Positions 9,534-19,236 are shown, counted from the first letter of the stretch. The stretch: DNA of 49,644 nucleotides from Gammaproteobacteria bacterium RBG_16_51_14 (GCA_001802375.1 MGXK01000151.1:1-49644), one strand, 5' to 3'. Program-made: numbers and translations. The notes: generated by a model not told the origin, from the sequence alone.

Positions 9534-9917
9534 TTAATGGGAATGGCCCATTTGCCGCCTTTCAACGATTGGCCAGTGCAAGTAGAAAACACCCATATCA
9601 ATCATTAAAATAACAAAAACGATGATAAGGCCCCTGATAGCACTGTTTCGTTCATTCACAATCTCTCCCTCAAGACTCTCAATCCGTTGGGTAGTAATCT
9701 GCATATCAGTCAGATATTCATATAGATTACTTTTATAATGAGAATGGATAAATGATTGATTATCCCTGTGATCCTGTACGATCTCTGCCGATAACATATA
9801 GCCAGGTGCAGCTATTTCAATGACGTTATAAACACCTGCCCCGAGAAATATCACTCCACAGGATACGGTTACAAAACATATGAGGTACGCATATAAACTG
9901 ACGATTGCTTTTTTCAT
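9534..9917 (-). CDS. Small two-helix membrane protein of unknown function
   Basis: 127 aa when started at the ATG at 9915-9917, which has AGGTGA four bases upstream; an in-frame upstream ATG would add 11 residues but lacks this site. N-terminal membrane helix (about 2-30, beginning MKKAIVSLYAYL), a polar periplasmic or cytoplasmic segment of about 65 residues with coiled-coil character (DMQITTQRIESLEGEIVNE), then a second helix (about 92-113, GLIIVFVILMIDMGVFYLHW) and a His-containing tail. No family recognised. It directly follows the ORF at 9922-10134, whose stop codon overlaps its ribosome site, and both are divergent from the LysR gene. Confidence 0.65.
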   Translation of the reverse strand: MKKAIVSLYAYLICFVTVSCGVIFLGAGVYNVIEIAAPGYMLSAEIVQDHRDNQSFIHSHYKSNLYEYLTDMQITTQRIESLEGEIVNERNSAIRGLIIVFVILMIDMGVFYLHWPIVERRQMGHSH

Positions 9918-9921
9918 AATT

Positions 9922-10134
9922 TCACCTATGTAACTCGCCGGATTGCTCAATAGTTAAATAATCCAGGGAACGACTAAAATTCCACTGCATAGCCATGGCG
10001 ATCTCATTATTTAGAGATAGATCAAACAGCCCATCTGTACGGCCTGTATTCGAGGCATATGCCTGAAACTGGATCATTGTCACGATGGCAGTTGCCAGAT
10101 ATTTGCTGACAACTATGGTTATAGTTAGTGTCAT
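9922..10134 (-). CDS. Small putative exported protein, unknown
   Basis: 70 aa. The first 28 residues (MTLTITIVVSKYLATAIVTM through AYASN) look like a signal peptide with a possible cut after AYA; the remaining 42 residues are polar. Stop TGA at 9922-9924 lies inside the ribosome site of the next gene, five bases before its start, a typical sign of coupled translation and the main reason for believing the ORF. Its own ribosome site is weak. No family recognised. Confidence 0.45.
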   Translation of the reverse strand: MTLTITIVVSKYLATAIVTMIQFQAYASNTGRTDGLFDLSLNNEIAMAMQWNFSRSLDYLTIEQSGELHR

Positions 10135-10160
10135 ATCAAGTTACAATACCGATTCTATGG

Positions 10161-10179
10161 AAATATTGTATCCATATTT
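10161..10179. promoter_or_regulatory. Candidate LysR-type operator
   Basis: Inverted repeat AAATAT (10161-10166) and ATATTT (10174-10179) with a 7-bp spacer, containing a T-N11-A pattern. It lies in the 67-bp gap between the divergent small membrane-protein unit and the LysR gene, where LysR regulators usually bind. Confidence 0.4.
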
Positions 10180-10201
10180 GAAATAATATTGGGGAAGATG
10201 G

Positions 10202-11122
10202 ATGGATAGACTCACTGCAATGAAGGTGTTTTCCATGGTAGCCAGACTTGGCAGCTTTTCGACCGCGGCCGAAAAGTTGAAGATATCACGGGCTATGGCC
10301 TCCAAACATGTGCAATATCTTGAAAACAGTCTTGGCGTCCGCCTGTTGAACAGGACCACCCGGCATCTCAGCCTGACCGAAGTGGGTGCCTCCTATCAGG
10401 AGCGGATCAACCTTATCCTTTCAGATATTGATGATGCCGAACTTGCGATTACACAACTAAATTCGGAACCACGTGGTACGCTGAGGATTATGGCACCTCC
10501 CTCATTCGGTGCCTTCCATCTGGCCCGTTTCATCGCCACCTATAAAAAGAGTTACCCGGATGTAACCATCGATATGGTTTTAACTGACAGGGCGCCTGAC
10601 CTCGTGGAAGAAGGGCTGGACATGGCGATCCATGTCGGGGTGATGGATGATTCGAGTCTCGTGACCCGAAAACTTGCATCCGCGAGGATGGTTGTCTGTG
10701 GATCGCCGGAATTCCTGGAAAAATACGGCAGCCCGAAAACACCTGCAGAACTGGACCATTATAATTGCCTGCTTTTCACACCCCACATCCCGGTAAATGA
10801 ATGGCAATTTTCAATCAACGGCAGGGAAACAAATCAACATATCACCGGGACATTCAGATGCAATGTGGGGGATGCCCTGCGCGTCGCTGCGATCAAGGGG
10901 TGTGGACTGGTCCAGTTACCCACCTACATGGTGGGTCTGGATATCAAATCAGGCCATCTGCAACCGGTGCTGAGGGAATTTGCACCGGCAGAAAAACCAA
11001 TCTATGCCGTTTATAATCATCGGAAATTTCTGTCCGCAAAGATTCGTACTTTCGTCGATTTTTTATCTGAAATGCTACACCCTGTCCCGTATTGGGACGA
11101 ATGGACTGATGAACAGGTATAA
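10202..11122 (+). CDS. LysR-family transcriptional regulator
   Basis: 306 aa. N-terminal winged HTH (residues 1-60: MDRLTAMKVFSMVARLGSFSTAA, then SRAMASKHVQYLE and RLLNRTTRHLSLTE), followed by the periplasmic-binding-like effector domain (about 90-295). The HTH and the start of the effector domain (LRIMAPPSFG) resemble the DmlR/CrgA/AaeR-type subgroup. GGGGAAG lies 8 bases before the ATG. The gene is divergent from two small ORFs (9534-10134), the likely targets. Downstream, phaA begins 189 bp later on the same strand; control of phaA is possible but not indicated by any site I can see. Effector unknown. Confidence 0.9.
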   Translation: MDRLTAMKVFSMVARLGSFSTAAEKLKISRAMASKHVQYLENSLGVRLLNRTTRHLSLTEVGASYQERINLILSDIDDAELAITQLNSEPRGTLRIMAPPSFGAFHLARFIATYKKSYPDVTIDMVLTDRAPDLVEEGLDMAIHVGVMDDSSLVTRKLASARMVVCGSPEFLEKYGSPKTPAELDHYNCLLFTPHIPVNEWQFSINGRETNQHITGTFRCNVGDALRVAAIKGCGLVQLPTYMVGLDIKSGHLQPVLREFAPAEKPIYAVYNHRKFLSAKIRTFVDFLSEMLHPVPYWDEWTDEQV

Positions 11123-11311
11123 TAATATTCGATGGATGATGATGTCTTTTCAAGTGTTACCTGGTAATAATTAATCATGACTGGTGTATGCCCTGGCTTT
11201 CTGCTAATATGCCACGCGAATTGTGCACTGCAACATTTTTTATTTTAAAACACCCCCTTGTCGAGAATTATTGTTTGAAGACATGAACTACCCTGTGAGG
11301 AGTAAGTGGTA

Positions 11312-12508
11312 ATGACAGAGAACATAGTCATCGTTTCCGCTGGACGCACAGCCATTGGTAATTTCAACGGATCATTAGCGAGTATACCCGCATACATCCT
11401 TGGCGCCAGGGTCATCAGCGCGGTCCTGGAAAGGGCCGGGATTCAACCGAACCAGGTTGATGAAGTCATTTTCGGTCATGTATTGACCGCGGGTACCGGT
11501 CAAAACCCTGCCCGCCAGGCCGCTATAGAAGCGGGTCTGCCACATGAAGTGCCGTGCATGACTATCAATAAGGTCTGTGGCAGTGGTTTGAAAACAGTTC
11601 ATCTGGCTGCCCAGGCCATCAAATGCGGTGATGCCCATATCATCGTTGCCGGCGGCCAGGAAAATATGAGCCTTGCCCCTCATGTTCTGCCAAAATCACG
11701 TAATGGCGTAAAAATGGGTGACTGGACCATGCCGGATTCCATGATCGTTGATGGTTTGTGGGATGTATTCAACAATTACCATATGGGTGTTACTGCCGAA
11801 AATATAGCAAGGAAATTTACTATTTCACGGGAAGAACAGGATGAATTTGCAGTTGCAAGCCAGAAGAAGGTGGAAGCTGCCCGAAAAGAGGGCAGATTCA
11901 ACGATGAAATCATTCCGATTAAGATCCCACAAGCCAAGGGTGATCCCCTTGTTTTCGACAAGGATGAATTCCCGCGTGCGGGTGTAACTGCTGATGGAAT
12001 TGCTAAACTGCGACCCGCATTTGACAGAAATGGTACTGTAACAGCAGCCAATGCCTCGGGTATTAACGATGGGGCAGCTGCCGTTGTTGTCATGTCGGAA
12101 AGTATGGCCAGGGAACTGGGGCTCAAGCCTTTGGCCACTATCAAGGCCTACGCCAGTGCTGGTGTCGATCCCGCGATCATGGGTACTGGACCAATCCCGG
12201 CCACCCGAAAATGCCTCGAAAAAGCAGGCTGGTCAGTCGATGATCTGGATCTTATTGAAGCCAATGAGGCGTTCGCCGCACAGGCGATTTCGGTAAACAA
12301 GGATATCGGCTGGGATCCGGGCAAGGTGAATGTTAATGGTGGGGCCATCGCCCTCGGACACCCGATCGGGGCCTCCGGCTGCCGGATCCTGGTCACCCTT
12401 CTGCATGAAATGAAACGCCGTAATGCCAGAAAAGGTCTGGCCACACTGTGCATCGGTGGTGGCCAGGGTGTTGCCCTTGCCGTAGAAAGGGAGGGCTGGC
12501 AGCAATGA
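11312..12508 (+). CDS. phaA: Acetyl-CoA acetyltransferase (beta-ketothiolase)
   Basis: 398 aa. Condenses two acetyl-CoA to acetoacetyl-CoA, first step of poly-3-hydroxybutyrate synthesis. Nucleophilic Cys89 in [16 protein letters not shown] (about 318-324), catalytic His in [14 protein letters not shown] and the second catalytic Cys in TLCIGGGQG are all present. The ATG at 11312 is preferred over a GTG at 11306, because GAGGAGT sits nine bases before the ATG. Biosynthetic rather than beta-oxidation function is inferred from the neighbouring phaR. phaB and phaC are not in this window. Confidence 0.9.
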   Translation: MTENIVIVSAGRTAIGNFNGSLASIPAYILGARVISAVLERAGIQPNQVDEVIFGHVLTAGTGQNPARQAAIEAGLPHEVPCMTINKVCGSGLKTVHLAAQAIKCGDAHIIVAGGQENMSLAPHVLPKSRNGVKMGDWTMPDSMIVDGLWDVFNNYHMGVTAENIARKFTISREEQDEFAVASQKKVEAARKEGRFNDEIIPIKIPQAKGDPLVFDKDEFPRAGVTADGIAKLRPAFDRNGTVTAANASGINDGAAAVVVMSESMARELGLKPLATIKAYASAGVDPAIMGTGPIPATRKCLEKAGWSVDDLDLIEANEAFAAQAISVNKDIGWDPGKVNVNGGAIALGHPIGASGCRILVTLLHEMKRRNARKGLATLCIGGGQGVALAVEREGWQQ

Positions 12509-12625
12509 TAGTTGCTAATCATTGTCACGATCACGATACTTTGGCACAGCCGCAGAATTTTCAGTTAATGGTGGTCAGCCTGTATCGCAGATGGTATTGC
12601 CTGGCTTGTGCAGTTATTCTGTAAA

Positions 12626-12645
12626 ACTGTAAAATCAGTGCGCAA
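12626..12645 (+). repeat. 20-bp box, copy 1, upstream of phaR
   Basis: ACTGTAAAATCAGTGCGCAA, ending 29 bases before the phaR ATG. It matches 13301-13320 in 19 of 20 positions. PhaR proteins are known to repress their own gene and phasin genes through TGC/GCA-containing sites, so this is a candidate PhaR autoregulatory operator. The assignment is inference; the repeat itself is visible. Confidence 0.6.
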
Positions 12646-12674
12646 ATGACAGAAATTCGCGGATTCGACAGAAT

Positions 12675-13160
12675 ATGAATAATAAACGTATCATAAAAAA
12701 ATATCCCAATCGTCGTCTTTACGATACCGAGGCAAGTAAATACATCACCTTGGAAGACGTTAAAAATCTTGTACTCAGTGGCCAGGAATTCATCGTTATC
12801 GATGTTAAATCAGATGAAGACCTGACGCGTAATATCCTCCTGCAGATCATTATCGAACAGGAACATGATGGAGAACCGATCTTTTCAATCCAGGCCCTGT
12901 CACACATCATCCGGTTTTACGGTAATTCCATGCAATCCCTGGCGGCGGATTATCTGCAAAAAAGCATCAGTCTGTTTGTTTCTCAGCAACAGCAAATGCA
13001 GGAACAGTTACAAAATGCCGTTACCACCAACCCCCTGACCACCATAGCGGAAATAACTGAACGCAACCTGGAACTCTGGAAACAGATGCAGGAAAGCTTC
13101 TTTAGTGTCGCATCAGGCAAGACAAAACCCACGGCTGCCGGAAAGGAAGACAAGGACTGA
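12675..13160 (+). CDS. phaR: PhaR, polyhydroxyalkanoate synthesis repressor
   Basis: 161 aa. N-terminal PHB/PHA accumulation regulator DNA-binding domain (residues 3-65: IIKKYPNRRLYDTEASKYIT is diagnostic), followed by the PHB accumulation regulatory domain and a Gln-rich tail (QQQQMQEQLQ) ending in Lys-rich residues. In studied bacteria PhaR binds PHA granules and free DNA alternately, repressing phasin and its own gene when no polymer is present. It lies 166 bp after phaA on the same strand, with the 20-bp box just before its start. The ribosome site is weak (no clear GGAG). Confidence 0.93.
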   Translation: MNNKRIIKKYPNRRLYDTEASKYITLEDVKNLVLSGQEFIVIDVKSDEDLTRNILLQIIIEQEHDGEPIFSIQALSHIIRFYGNSMQSLAADYLQKSISLFVSQQQQMQEQLQNAVTTNPLTTIAEITERNLELWKQMQESFFSVASGKTKPTAAGKEDKD

Positions 13161-13253
13161 CAAGATCAAGTCTGTAACAGCGGGCACAAATATAATAAGG
13201 CTTGCCCCTCTTTACTAGTAAAATCCTGATCCATCCGGTTACTGATTTATGTA

Positions 13254-13371
13254 TAGAATGTAATTCTATTTATAATTCTGAAGGGAGATTCAAATACTGC
13301 ACTGTAAAATCATTGCGCAACACAAATACAATTAAACTTCGGGGACCTCTGGAGAAACATCACGAACAATG
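13254..13371 (+). promoter_or_regulatory. Orphan promoter-like segment with second 20-bp box
   Basis: In the gap between phaR and the convergent purF: an inverted repeat TAGAAT-GTA-ATTCTA (13254-13268), a TATAAT hexamer (13271-13276), the second 20-bp box ACTGTAAAATCATTGCGCAA (13301-13320), a GGAGA ribosome-site-like sequence (13351-13355) and an ATG at 13369-13371. The arrangement looks like the control region of a PhaR-regulated gene such as a phasin, but the frame after the ATG (65 codons) lies antisense to the purF 3' end and resembles no phasin. Either a promoter left after loss of its gene or one making an antisense or small transcript. No good -35 was found. Confidence 0.4.
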
Positions 13372-13374
13372 AAC

Positions 13375-14892
13375 TCAGCCACCATTGGACAGATCGGTCA
13401 GGCCATCATCTCCCATTTCCACTGTTTGCCTGGCGGAATCATTGCGCAACGCTTCTATATGTGCCAGGTAATCCACTGTGACATCACCTGTGACATATTC
13501 ACCACTGAAACAGGAGGTATCAAACCTTGTGATCGATGGATTCCCTTTCCTCGCTGCAGCAATTAAATCTTCCATATCCTGATAGACCAGCCAGTCAACA
13601 CCGATGACCTGGGCAATTTCTTCCACAGTCCGGTTATATGCAATCAGTTCCCTGACAGATGGCATATCAATACCGTATACATTCGGATAACGGACAGGCG
13701 GCGCTGCGGATGCAAAATAAACCTTTTTTGCACCGGCGTCCCGCGCCATCTGCACAATCTCCCTTGATGTTGTACCACGCACAATAGAATCGTCTACCAG
13801 CAAAACATTCTTGCCCTGGAATTCAAGATCGATGGCATTCAGCTTCTGGCGCACGGATTTCTTCCGAATAGTCTGTCCCGGCATGATGAATGTGCGAGGG
13901 ATATATCGATTCTTGATAAACCCTTCACGGTATTTCACCCCGAGGGACTGGGCCAGAGGTAATGCCGCAGTACGACTCGAATCCGGAATTGGAATGACAA
14001 CATTGATATCGTGGTCCGGGTAGAGACGAAGGATTTTGCTGGCAAGCGACTCACCCATTCGCAACCGTGCCCTGTAGACGGAAATCCCATCAATGATCGA
14101 ATCAGGCCGGGCAAGATAAACATACTCAAAGATGCAGGGTGCGTATTCATGCTGATCGGCACATTGCCGGGTATGCAGTTCACCATCCACAGTAATGAAC
14201 ACGGCTTCCCCTGGTTCAATATCCCTTATTATTTCAAAATCAAGTGAATCTACAGCCACACTCTCTGAGGCTATGATGTATTCATTTCCCCGATCGGTCC
14301 GGCGCCTGCCAAATATGATCGGACGAATGCCATGCGGATCACGAAATCCCAGTATACCAACGCCGGTAATCATGGCGACCGCCGCATAGCCACCCCGGCA
14401 CCGCTGATGCAAGCGCCTGACAGCCAGAAAGATATCCTCAATCTCAATATCTTTGCGGGGTTTATCAGCATGGTGTAATTCATGGGCGAGAATATTCAGC
14501 AAGACTTCAGAATCCGAGTTGGTATTCAGGTGACGCAAATCTTCCCGCATCAGGTCATTTTTCAGTGCCTCACTGTTCGTCAGGGTCCCGTTATGTGCAA
14601 GTGTGATACCGTAGGGGGAATTGACATAAAACGGCTGGGCCTCGGCGGAAGAGGCACAACCGGCAGTCGGATAACGGACATGCCCTATGCCCATATTGCC
14701 TTTCAGATTCAGCATATGCCGTGTATGAAAGACATCACGGACCATACCGTTGCTCTTTCTCAAATATAACTGCTTGTCATCACAAGTCACCATACCGGCT
14801 GCATCCTGCCCACGGTGTTGCAAGACGGTCAGGCCGTCATAAATCATCTGATTTACATAATTCTTTGCTACCAAGCCAATAATGCCACACAT
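13375..14892 (-). CDS. purF: Amidophosphoribosyltransferase
   Basis: 505 aa. First committed step of purine synthesis: transfers glutamine amide nitrogen to PRPP. The start is set at the ATG giving MCGIIGLV, because the N-terminal Cys exposed after Met removal is the catalytic nucleophile; an in-frame ATG 21 bases upstream would bury it. AGAGG precedes the chosen ATG. Ntn-hydrolase glutaminase domain about 1-235 ([23 protein letters not shown]), phosphoribosyltransferase domain about 240-470 with the PRPP loop [13 protein letters not shown]. Last gene of the block, 17 bp after cvpA, the order found in many gammaproteobacteria. Confidence 0.96.
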   Translation of the reverse strand: MCGIIGLVAKNYVNQMIYDGLTVLQHRGQDAAGMVTCDDKQLYLRKSNGMVRDVFHTRHMLNLKGNMGIGHVRYPTAGCASSAEAQPFYVNSPYGITLAHNGTLTNSEALKNDLMREDLRHLNTNSDSEVLLNILAHELHHADKPRKDIEIEDIFLAVRRLHQRCRGGYAAVAMITGVGILGFRDPHGIRPIIFGRRRTDRGNEYIIASESVAVDSLDFEIIRDIEPGEAVFITVDGELHTRQCADQHEYAPCIFEYVYLARPDSIIDGISVYRARLRMGESLASKILRLYPDHDINVVIPIPDSSRTAALPLAQSLGVKYREGFIKNRYIPRTFIMPGQTIRKKSVRQKLNAIDLEFQGKNVLLVDDSIVRGTTSREIVQMARDAGAKKVYFASAAPPVRYPNVYGIDMPSVRELIAYNRTVEEIAQVIGVDWLVYQDMEDLIAAARKGNPSITRFDTSCFSGEYVTGDVTVDYLAHIEALRNDSARQTVEMGDDGLTDLSNGG

Positions 14893-14909
14893 AATCCTCT
14901 GACCTATGC

Positions 14910-15419
14910 TCAAGACCCTGTTTTAGGATGCCCATACCCGTGATATTCGGCAATATTCTCGGGCAAAAAGGCCTTTGCCCAGGTACCAATCTTCTGAAAG
15001 GGATCCACCAGTTTCGATTCCTGCCACCAGATATCCTCGGGGTAGGCTGTGAACCCCGCCAGGAAAACAACAATAGCCACTATTAATCCTCCCAGCCCCA
15101 TACCGAAAAACAGACCCAGAATCCTGTCAGTGGCCGTCAAACCTGTCCTGCCCAATAATTTAACAACAAAAAACCCGAGACCACTCAGGATCATCAGGCC
15201 AACAATAAATAATCCTGCGAATGCGAGTATGACCCTGAGGATTGGTGTGTCAATATAACTTTCCAGCATGGGGGAAAAATAGGGTACCAGTTTTACCGCG
15301 GCACCCAGCGCCAACGCCCACGCCAGTAAAGAAAAAATGATATTCAGAAAACCGTAAAATACACCCACGATCGTAGGGATGACGATGACGACAAGGATAA
15401 CAATATCTGTCGCGGGCAT
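14910..15419 (-). CDS. cvpA: CvpA family membrane protein
   Basis: 169 aa. Four predicted membrane helices (about 4-22, 28-46, 62-84, 103-126) in the CvpA arrangement, including the conserved D-I-V start and the R-(I/L)-L-G-x-x-F-G-(M/L)-x-x-G segment ([12 protein letters not shown]). Family members are inner-membrane proteins needed for colicin V production in E. coli and linked to envelope homeostasis; exact activity is not established. AAGGTAATT precedes the ATG. Located between dedD and purF as in Pseudomonas and E. coli. Confidence 0.9.
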   Translation of the reverse strand: MPATDIVILVVIVIPTIVGVFYGFLNIIFSLLAWALALGAAVKLVPYFSPMLESYIDTPILRVILAFAGLFIVGLMILSGLGFFVVKLLGRTGLTATDRILGLFFGMGLGGLIVAIVVFLAGFTAYPEDIWWQESKLVDPFQKIGTWAKAFLPENIAEYHGYGHPKTGS

Positions 15420-15572
15420 AATTACCTTGCCTGTTGCCCAAGGGCGGTTCTGGAAGGCATCTGCTGATCAACAACATTGATTATGGTATGCCAAATCTGC
15501 CCGTATATCTGAATTACAGTGTGCATCCGTTAATTAACCTGTTAAATACTATTCGCAATGCCGGTGGAATGA

Positions 15573-16154
15573 TCAAGGATATTGCCGCACAAACCCATTC
15601 AGATTCATAGATGACTTCAACCTGGCAAGTAATGCCTCTGCATCCGAACGCAACAGCTCGGGTCCCACACGTACACGGTAGATTGTACCATCCTCCTGTT
15701 TAAGTGGTTCCACAAACGCCGGATAACCGGCCTTGCGTAATTTTTCATTCAGGAGTTCGGCATTCTCCCTGGTGTTGAAGCTTCCCAGTTGTACCACCCA
15801 TGCAGTCAGGCCGACACGTTTTGATTGCTGTTTATCAGCAGGTTTTTCCTGTATTTTTGTTTCCTCTGTAACTTCCAGCGTTATCTCCGGTGGTTGTGCC
15901 TCTGCCTGAATATCGACAGGTTCAACGTCTTTTCCCCTTGTCTCATCTGTGCCTGTGTTGGCAATATCTGTCTGGGTCACCTGCAGTGGTACGACGCGGG
16001 AACCTGATTTACTGATCGGTCTTTCCGGTATATTTGTTTCAGTAATAAGCTGGTCGGATTCCGGGGAACCACCCAGCAGCATGGGAATAAAGATGACTGC
16101 CAGAATCACCAGAACGGAGGCGCCAACGAGCCGTTCCTTCAATCTCTGTTCCAT
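15573..16154 (-). CDS. dedD: SPOR-domain protein, DedD-like
   Basis: 193 aa. Short cytoplasmic start, one membrane helix (about 8-29, LVGASVLVILAVIFIPMLLGG), a low-complexity Thr/Glu-rich periplasmic linker (about 30-110), then a C-terminal SPOR domain (about 113-190: WVVQLGSFNTRENAELLNE, YRVRVGPEL). SPOR domains bind denuded septal peptidoglycan, so the protein is a likely non-essential division protein. It begins one base after folC ends, indicating an operon; a 153-bp gap separates it from cvpA. Confidence 0.9.
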   Translation of the reverse strand: MEQRLKERLVGASVLVILAVIFIPMLLGGSPESDQLITETNIPERPISKSGSRVVPLQVTQTDIANTGTDETRGKDVEPVDIQAEAQPPEITLEVTEETKIQEKPADKQQSKRVGLTAWVVQLGSFNTRENAELLNEKLRKAGYPAFVEPLKQEDGTIYRVRVGPELLRSDAEALLARLKSSMNLNGFVRQYP

Positions 16155-16155
16155 A

Positions 16156-17484
16156 TCAACTCAAGCCTGGAAGATTCAAATGTTGTATTGCCGCACTGAC
16201 GGTCAGGAAAGAACCCGTCACAACGAGTCTGTCTCCTTGAACGGCACCGGCACGGATCATATCCAAGGCACTTGCAACACTCTCATATCTGTTTATAGCA
16301 CCCGTAAACCCCGTTTGCCTCAGGTCACCACACAAGGTTTCTGCATCCGCACCCCGTTCCTGCGGCAAGGTAACCGTATGCCAGACATCAACAATCGGAG
16401 ACAAAGCCTCAAATACAGCAAGGCGATCCTTGTCTTTAAGCATACCAATCAGGACATGGGTTGTGCCATTACCTGGTAATAAACGCAGATTTTCGGCGAG
16501 TGTCCTTGCAGCCTGGCGATTATGTGCAACATCAAGAATGATCTGAATCTCTCCCGGGATTATCTGGAACCGGCCAGGCAAGTGAAAATCCTGCAAACCC
16601 TGCCTGATTGCCTTTTCCTCAACGGGACTGGTTTTACTTAATAACGTCAATAACATCAACACACCGGCGGCGTTATAAATCTGGAAATCGCCGTATCGTA
16701 CTGGTCTGGGCAGGTCAACATAATGCTTGTCAGCCGAATACCACGACCAGGTATTTTTTTCCATCCTGATATGGAAATCCCTGCCTTGCAGATAAAGTGA
16801 TGTACCCAGTTCTGCCGCATAATCGATAAGACTCTGCGGTGTGTCTATATCAGAACATACTGCGGGGGATGAACTACGGAAAATGCCCGCCTTCTCCCTT
16901 GCAATCGAATCACGATCATTGCCCAGCCACTGTTGATGATCCAGATCAATACCGCTGACCAATGCCAGGTCAGCATCGAGAATATTTACAGCATCGAGCC
17001 TGCCCCCTAACCCGACCTCCAGAATTGCCAGATCGATTCCAGAAGCCATGAACAGATCCAGCGCTGCAAGTGTACCAAATTCAAAATAGGTCAGTGTAAC
17101 ATCACCACGTGCCCGATCTATACGCTCAAATGATTCGCACAACTGATCATCCGTCACCTCATTACCATTGATACAGATTCGTTCGTTATAGCGTATCAGA
17201 TGAGGTGATGTGTAACGGCCTACCTGATAACCGGAATTTCTCAGGATTAAATCCAGCATGGTGACACTGGATCCCTTGCCGTTAGTCCCGGCGACACTGA
17301 TGACCTTAAAATCAGGGTTAAGCAGTCCCATCTTTGCAGCGATGCAACGGCAACGGTCAAGCCCGAGTTCGACTGCTGTAAAATGAAGACGCATCTGCCA
17401 GGTTAACCATTCTGCAAGTGTCCTGAAACGCAGGGAATCCGTTTTATTGATATCCGGATATGCGAGATTCGATATAGGAGTCAT
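16156..17484 (-). CDS. folC: Dihydrofolate synthase / folylpolyglutamate synthase
   Basis: 442 aa. ATP-dependent ligase that adds glutamate to dihydropteroate and extends folate polyglutamates. Mur-ligase-like features: TLAEWLTW near the N-terminus, P-loop SVAGTNGKGSS at about 63-73, RYTSPHL, EVGLGGRLDAVN and DLDHQQWLG, and in the C-terminal domain ILDVAHN. Length typical (around 420-440). Lies in accD-folC-dedD order, 47 bp after accD. Confidence 0.95.
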   Translation of the reverse strand: MTPISNLAYPDINKTDSLRFRTLAEWLTWQMRLHFTAVELGLDRCRCIAAKMGLLNPDFKVISVAGTNGKGSSVTMLDLILRNSGYQVGRYTSPHLIRYNERICINGNEVTDDQLCESFERIDRARGDVTLTYFEFGTLAALDLFMASGIDLAILEVGLGGRLDAVNILDADLALVSGIDLDHQQWLGNDRDSIAREKAGIFRSSSPAVCSDIDTPQSLIDYAAELGTSLYLQGRDFHIRMEKNTWSWYSADKHYVDLPRPVRYGDFQIYNAAGVLMLLTLLSKTSPVEEKAIRQGLQDFHLPGRFQIIPGEIQIILDVAHNRQAARTLAENLRLLPGNGTTHVLIGMLKDKDRLAVFEALSPIVDVWHTVTLPQERGADAETLCGDLRQTGFTGAINRYESVASALDMIRAGAVQGDRLVVTGSFLTVSAAIQHLNLPGLS

Positions 17485-17531
17485 TGCCTGGTGGTGAAGA
17501 TACTTATCGGGTATCCGAATTCATATGCCCA

Positions 17532-18395
17532 TTATATTGGTGCAGGCTGGTGCATCATAATGGATAACAGCGAACTGATACGATCCCTCATTTCCCTTCT
17601 GTCGACAATCATATCAATCGCACCATGTTCAAGCAGAAACTCACTCCGTTGAAATCCGTCCGGCAAGGTTTCCCGAACTGTCTGTTCGATAACGCGTGAT
17701 CCGGCAAAGCCGATGAGGGCGTTAGGTTCGGCGATGTTGATATCACCCAGGGTTGCAAGACTTGCTGATACCCCACCCATGGTTGGATCGGTCAATACGG
17801 ATATATAGGGTATCCCTTTACTGCGCAACGTTGCCAGGGCGGAACTGGTTTTCGCCATTTGCATAAGTGAGAAAAGTGCTTCCTGCATCCTGGCCCCACC
17901 ACTGGCGGCAAAACATACCAATGGTATGTTTTTTTCTATAGCGCTGTCTGCGGCACGCACAAATCTCTCACCAACTACTGAACCCATTGATCCGCCCATG
18001 AATTCGAACTCGAAAGCACAAGCGACTAAAGGCATTCCCTTGACCTTCCCCATTATTACAATCAGTGCATCATTTTCGCCGGTTTTTTTCTGGGCCTGTC
18101 CCAGTCGATCCTTGTATTTTTTGCTGTCCCGGAATTTCAGGATATCAACCGGTTTGATTGCCGCACCAATTTCAAGACGTGGTTCAGGATCAAGGAAATG
18201 ATCAAGACGTGCACGTGCATGAATGCGCGCATGATGTGAACACTTGGGGCATACTTCAATATTACGTTCCAGTTCAGCTCGATATAAAACAGCATTGCAT
18301 TCGTCACATTTCGTCCAGACACCTTCCGGTATGGTACGTCGACCTGCACCATTTGTTTTAATCCTGGAAGGAAGCAGTTTTTTGAACCAGTTCAT
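17532..18395 (-). CDS. accD: Acetyl-CoA carboxylase carboxyltransferase subunit beta
   Basis: 287 aa. Transfers the carboxyl group from biotin to acetyl-CoA to form malonyl-CoA, with AccA. N-terminal zinc finger with Cys30, Cys33, Cys49 and Cys52 (KCDEC, CPKC), then the crotonase-fold carboxyltransferase domain containing [21 protein letters not shown], split here into ASGGARMQE and [11 protein letters not shown], and [10 protein letters not shown]. Length matches the family. 34 bp downstream of trpA on the same strand. Confidence 0.96.
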   Translation of the reverse strand: MNWFKKLLPSRIKTNGAGRRTIPEGVWTKCDECNAVLYRAELERNIEVCPKCSHHARIHARARLDHFLDPEPRLEIGAAIKPVDILKFRDSKKYKDRLGQAQKKTGENDALIVIMGKVKGMPLVACAFEFEFMGGSMGSVVGERFVRAADSAIEKNIPLVCFAASGGARMQEALFSLMQMAKTSSALATLRSKGIPYISVLTDPTMGGVSASLATLGDINIAEPNALIGFAGSRVIEQTVRETLPDGFQRSEFLLEHGAIDMIVDRREMRDRISSLLSIMMHQPAPI

Positions 18396-18429
18396 TTTGT
18401 CAATTCAGTTAATCAATATTCTGTACAGT

Positions 18430-19236
18430 TTACACGGCATCCAGTGCATGCCTGATGGAAGACAAGAATATCGTGATCACGCCTGGTAACTCGTCCGTCT
18501 TGCCGTTAAAGGCACTTATCCGTTCCACCAATGCACTGCCTATGATGACAGCATCGCTTATCTTTCCAAGTTGGGCAGCGGTTCTGGCATCCTTGATACC
18601 AAATCCGACGCCTAAGGGTAAATCTGTTCTGGTACGAATCCGTTGCAATTTTTCTTTAACGGAATCGACATCAAGCCGATCACTTCCGGTTATACCCTTT
18701 AATGAGACATAGTAAAGAAAACCACGTGCCAGATTGCATATCATGTCCAGACGTTCTTCACTCGTATTCGGAGCTATTAAAAAAATCTGATCGAGATCTT
18801 TTTGATTAAGGGACACCCGCAATGAACCCGCTTCTTCCGGTGGCAAATCGACAATCAACACCCCATCAACACCGGCATTCGCAGAGGTATCTGCAAATGG
18901 CAGATATCCCATCACCTCGACAGGATTCAGATACCCCATGAGAACAACCGGCGTTTCACTGTTATCCTTGCGGAAATCAGCCACCATAGCGATAACATCC
19001 CTCAGACTCGTTCCATGAACAAGGGCACGTTCACTGGCCCGCTGGATCACCGGACCATCCGCCATGGGGTCAGAGAAAGGAATTCCAAGCTCAATAATAT
19101 CGGCCCCCCCCTTGACCAGTGCATGCATCAGAGGAACAGTCATTTCCGGTTCTGGATCCCCCGCAGTGATAAACGGAATGAGGGCCGTACGTGCCTTTTG
19201 GCGCAGGGTTGTGAAACAGTGATTTATCTTGCTCAT
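18430..19236 (-). CDS. trpA: Tryptophan synthase alpha subunit
   Basis: 268 aa TIM barrel that cleaves indole-3-glycerol phosphate to indole and glyceraldehyde-3-phosphate and channels indole to TrpB. Visible: FITAGDP near residue 23, catalytic Glu and Asp in ELGIPFSDPMADGP, catalytic-loop neighbourhood RASERAL, and phosphate-binding GVGFGIKDA in the C-terminal part. Separated from trpB by a 63-aa ORF and about 190 bp of noncoding sequence, instead of the usual tight trpB-trpA junction. Confidence 0.96.
   Translation of the reverse strand: MSKINHCFTTLRQKARTALIPFITAGDPEPEMTVPLMHALVKGGADIIELGIPFSDPMADGPVIQRASERALVHGTSLRDVIAMVADFRKDNSETPVVLMGYLNPVEVMGYLPFADTSANAGVDGVLIVDLPPEEAGSLRVSLNQKDLDQIFLIAPNTSEERLDMICNLARGFLYYVSLKGITGSDRLDVDSVKEKLQRIRTRTDLPLGVGFGIKDARTAAQLGKISDAVIIGSALVERISAFNGKTDELPGVITIFLSSIRHALDAV

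Noticed and set aside
13369-13566. 65-codon ORF antisense to the purF 3' end as a real gene
   Set aside because: Most of it is complementary to conserved purF coding sequence and it does not resemble a phasin; only the promoter-like segment before it is kept as an observation.
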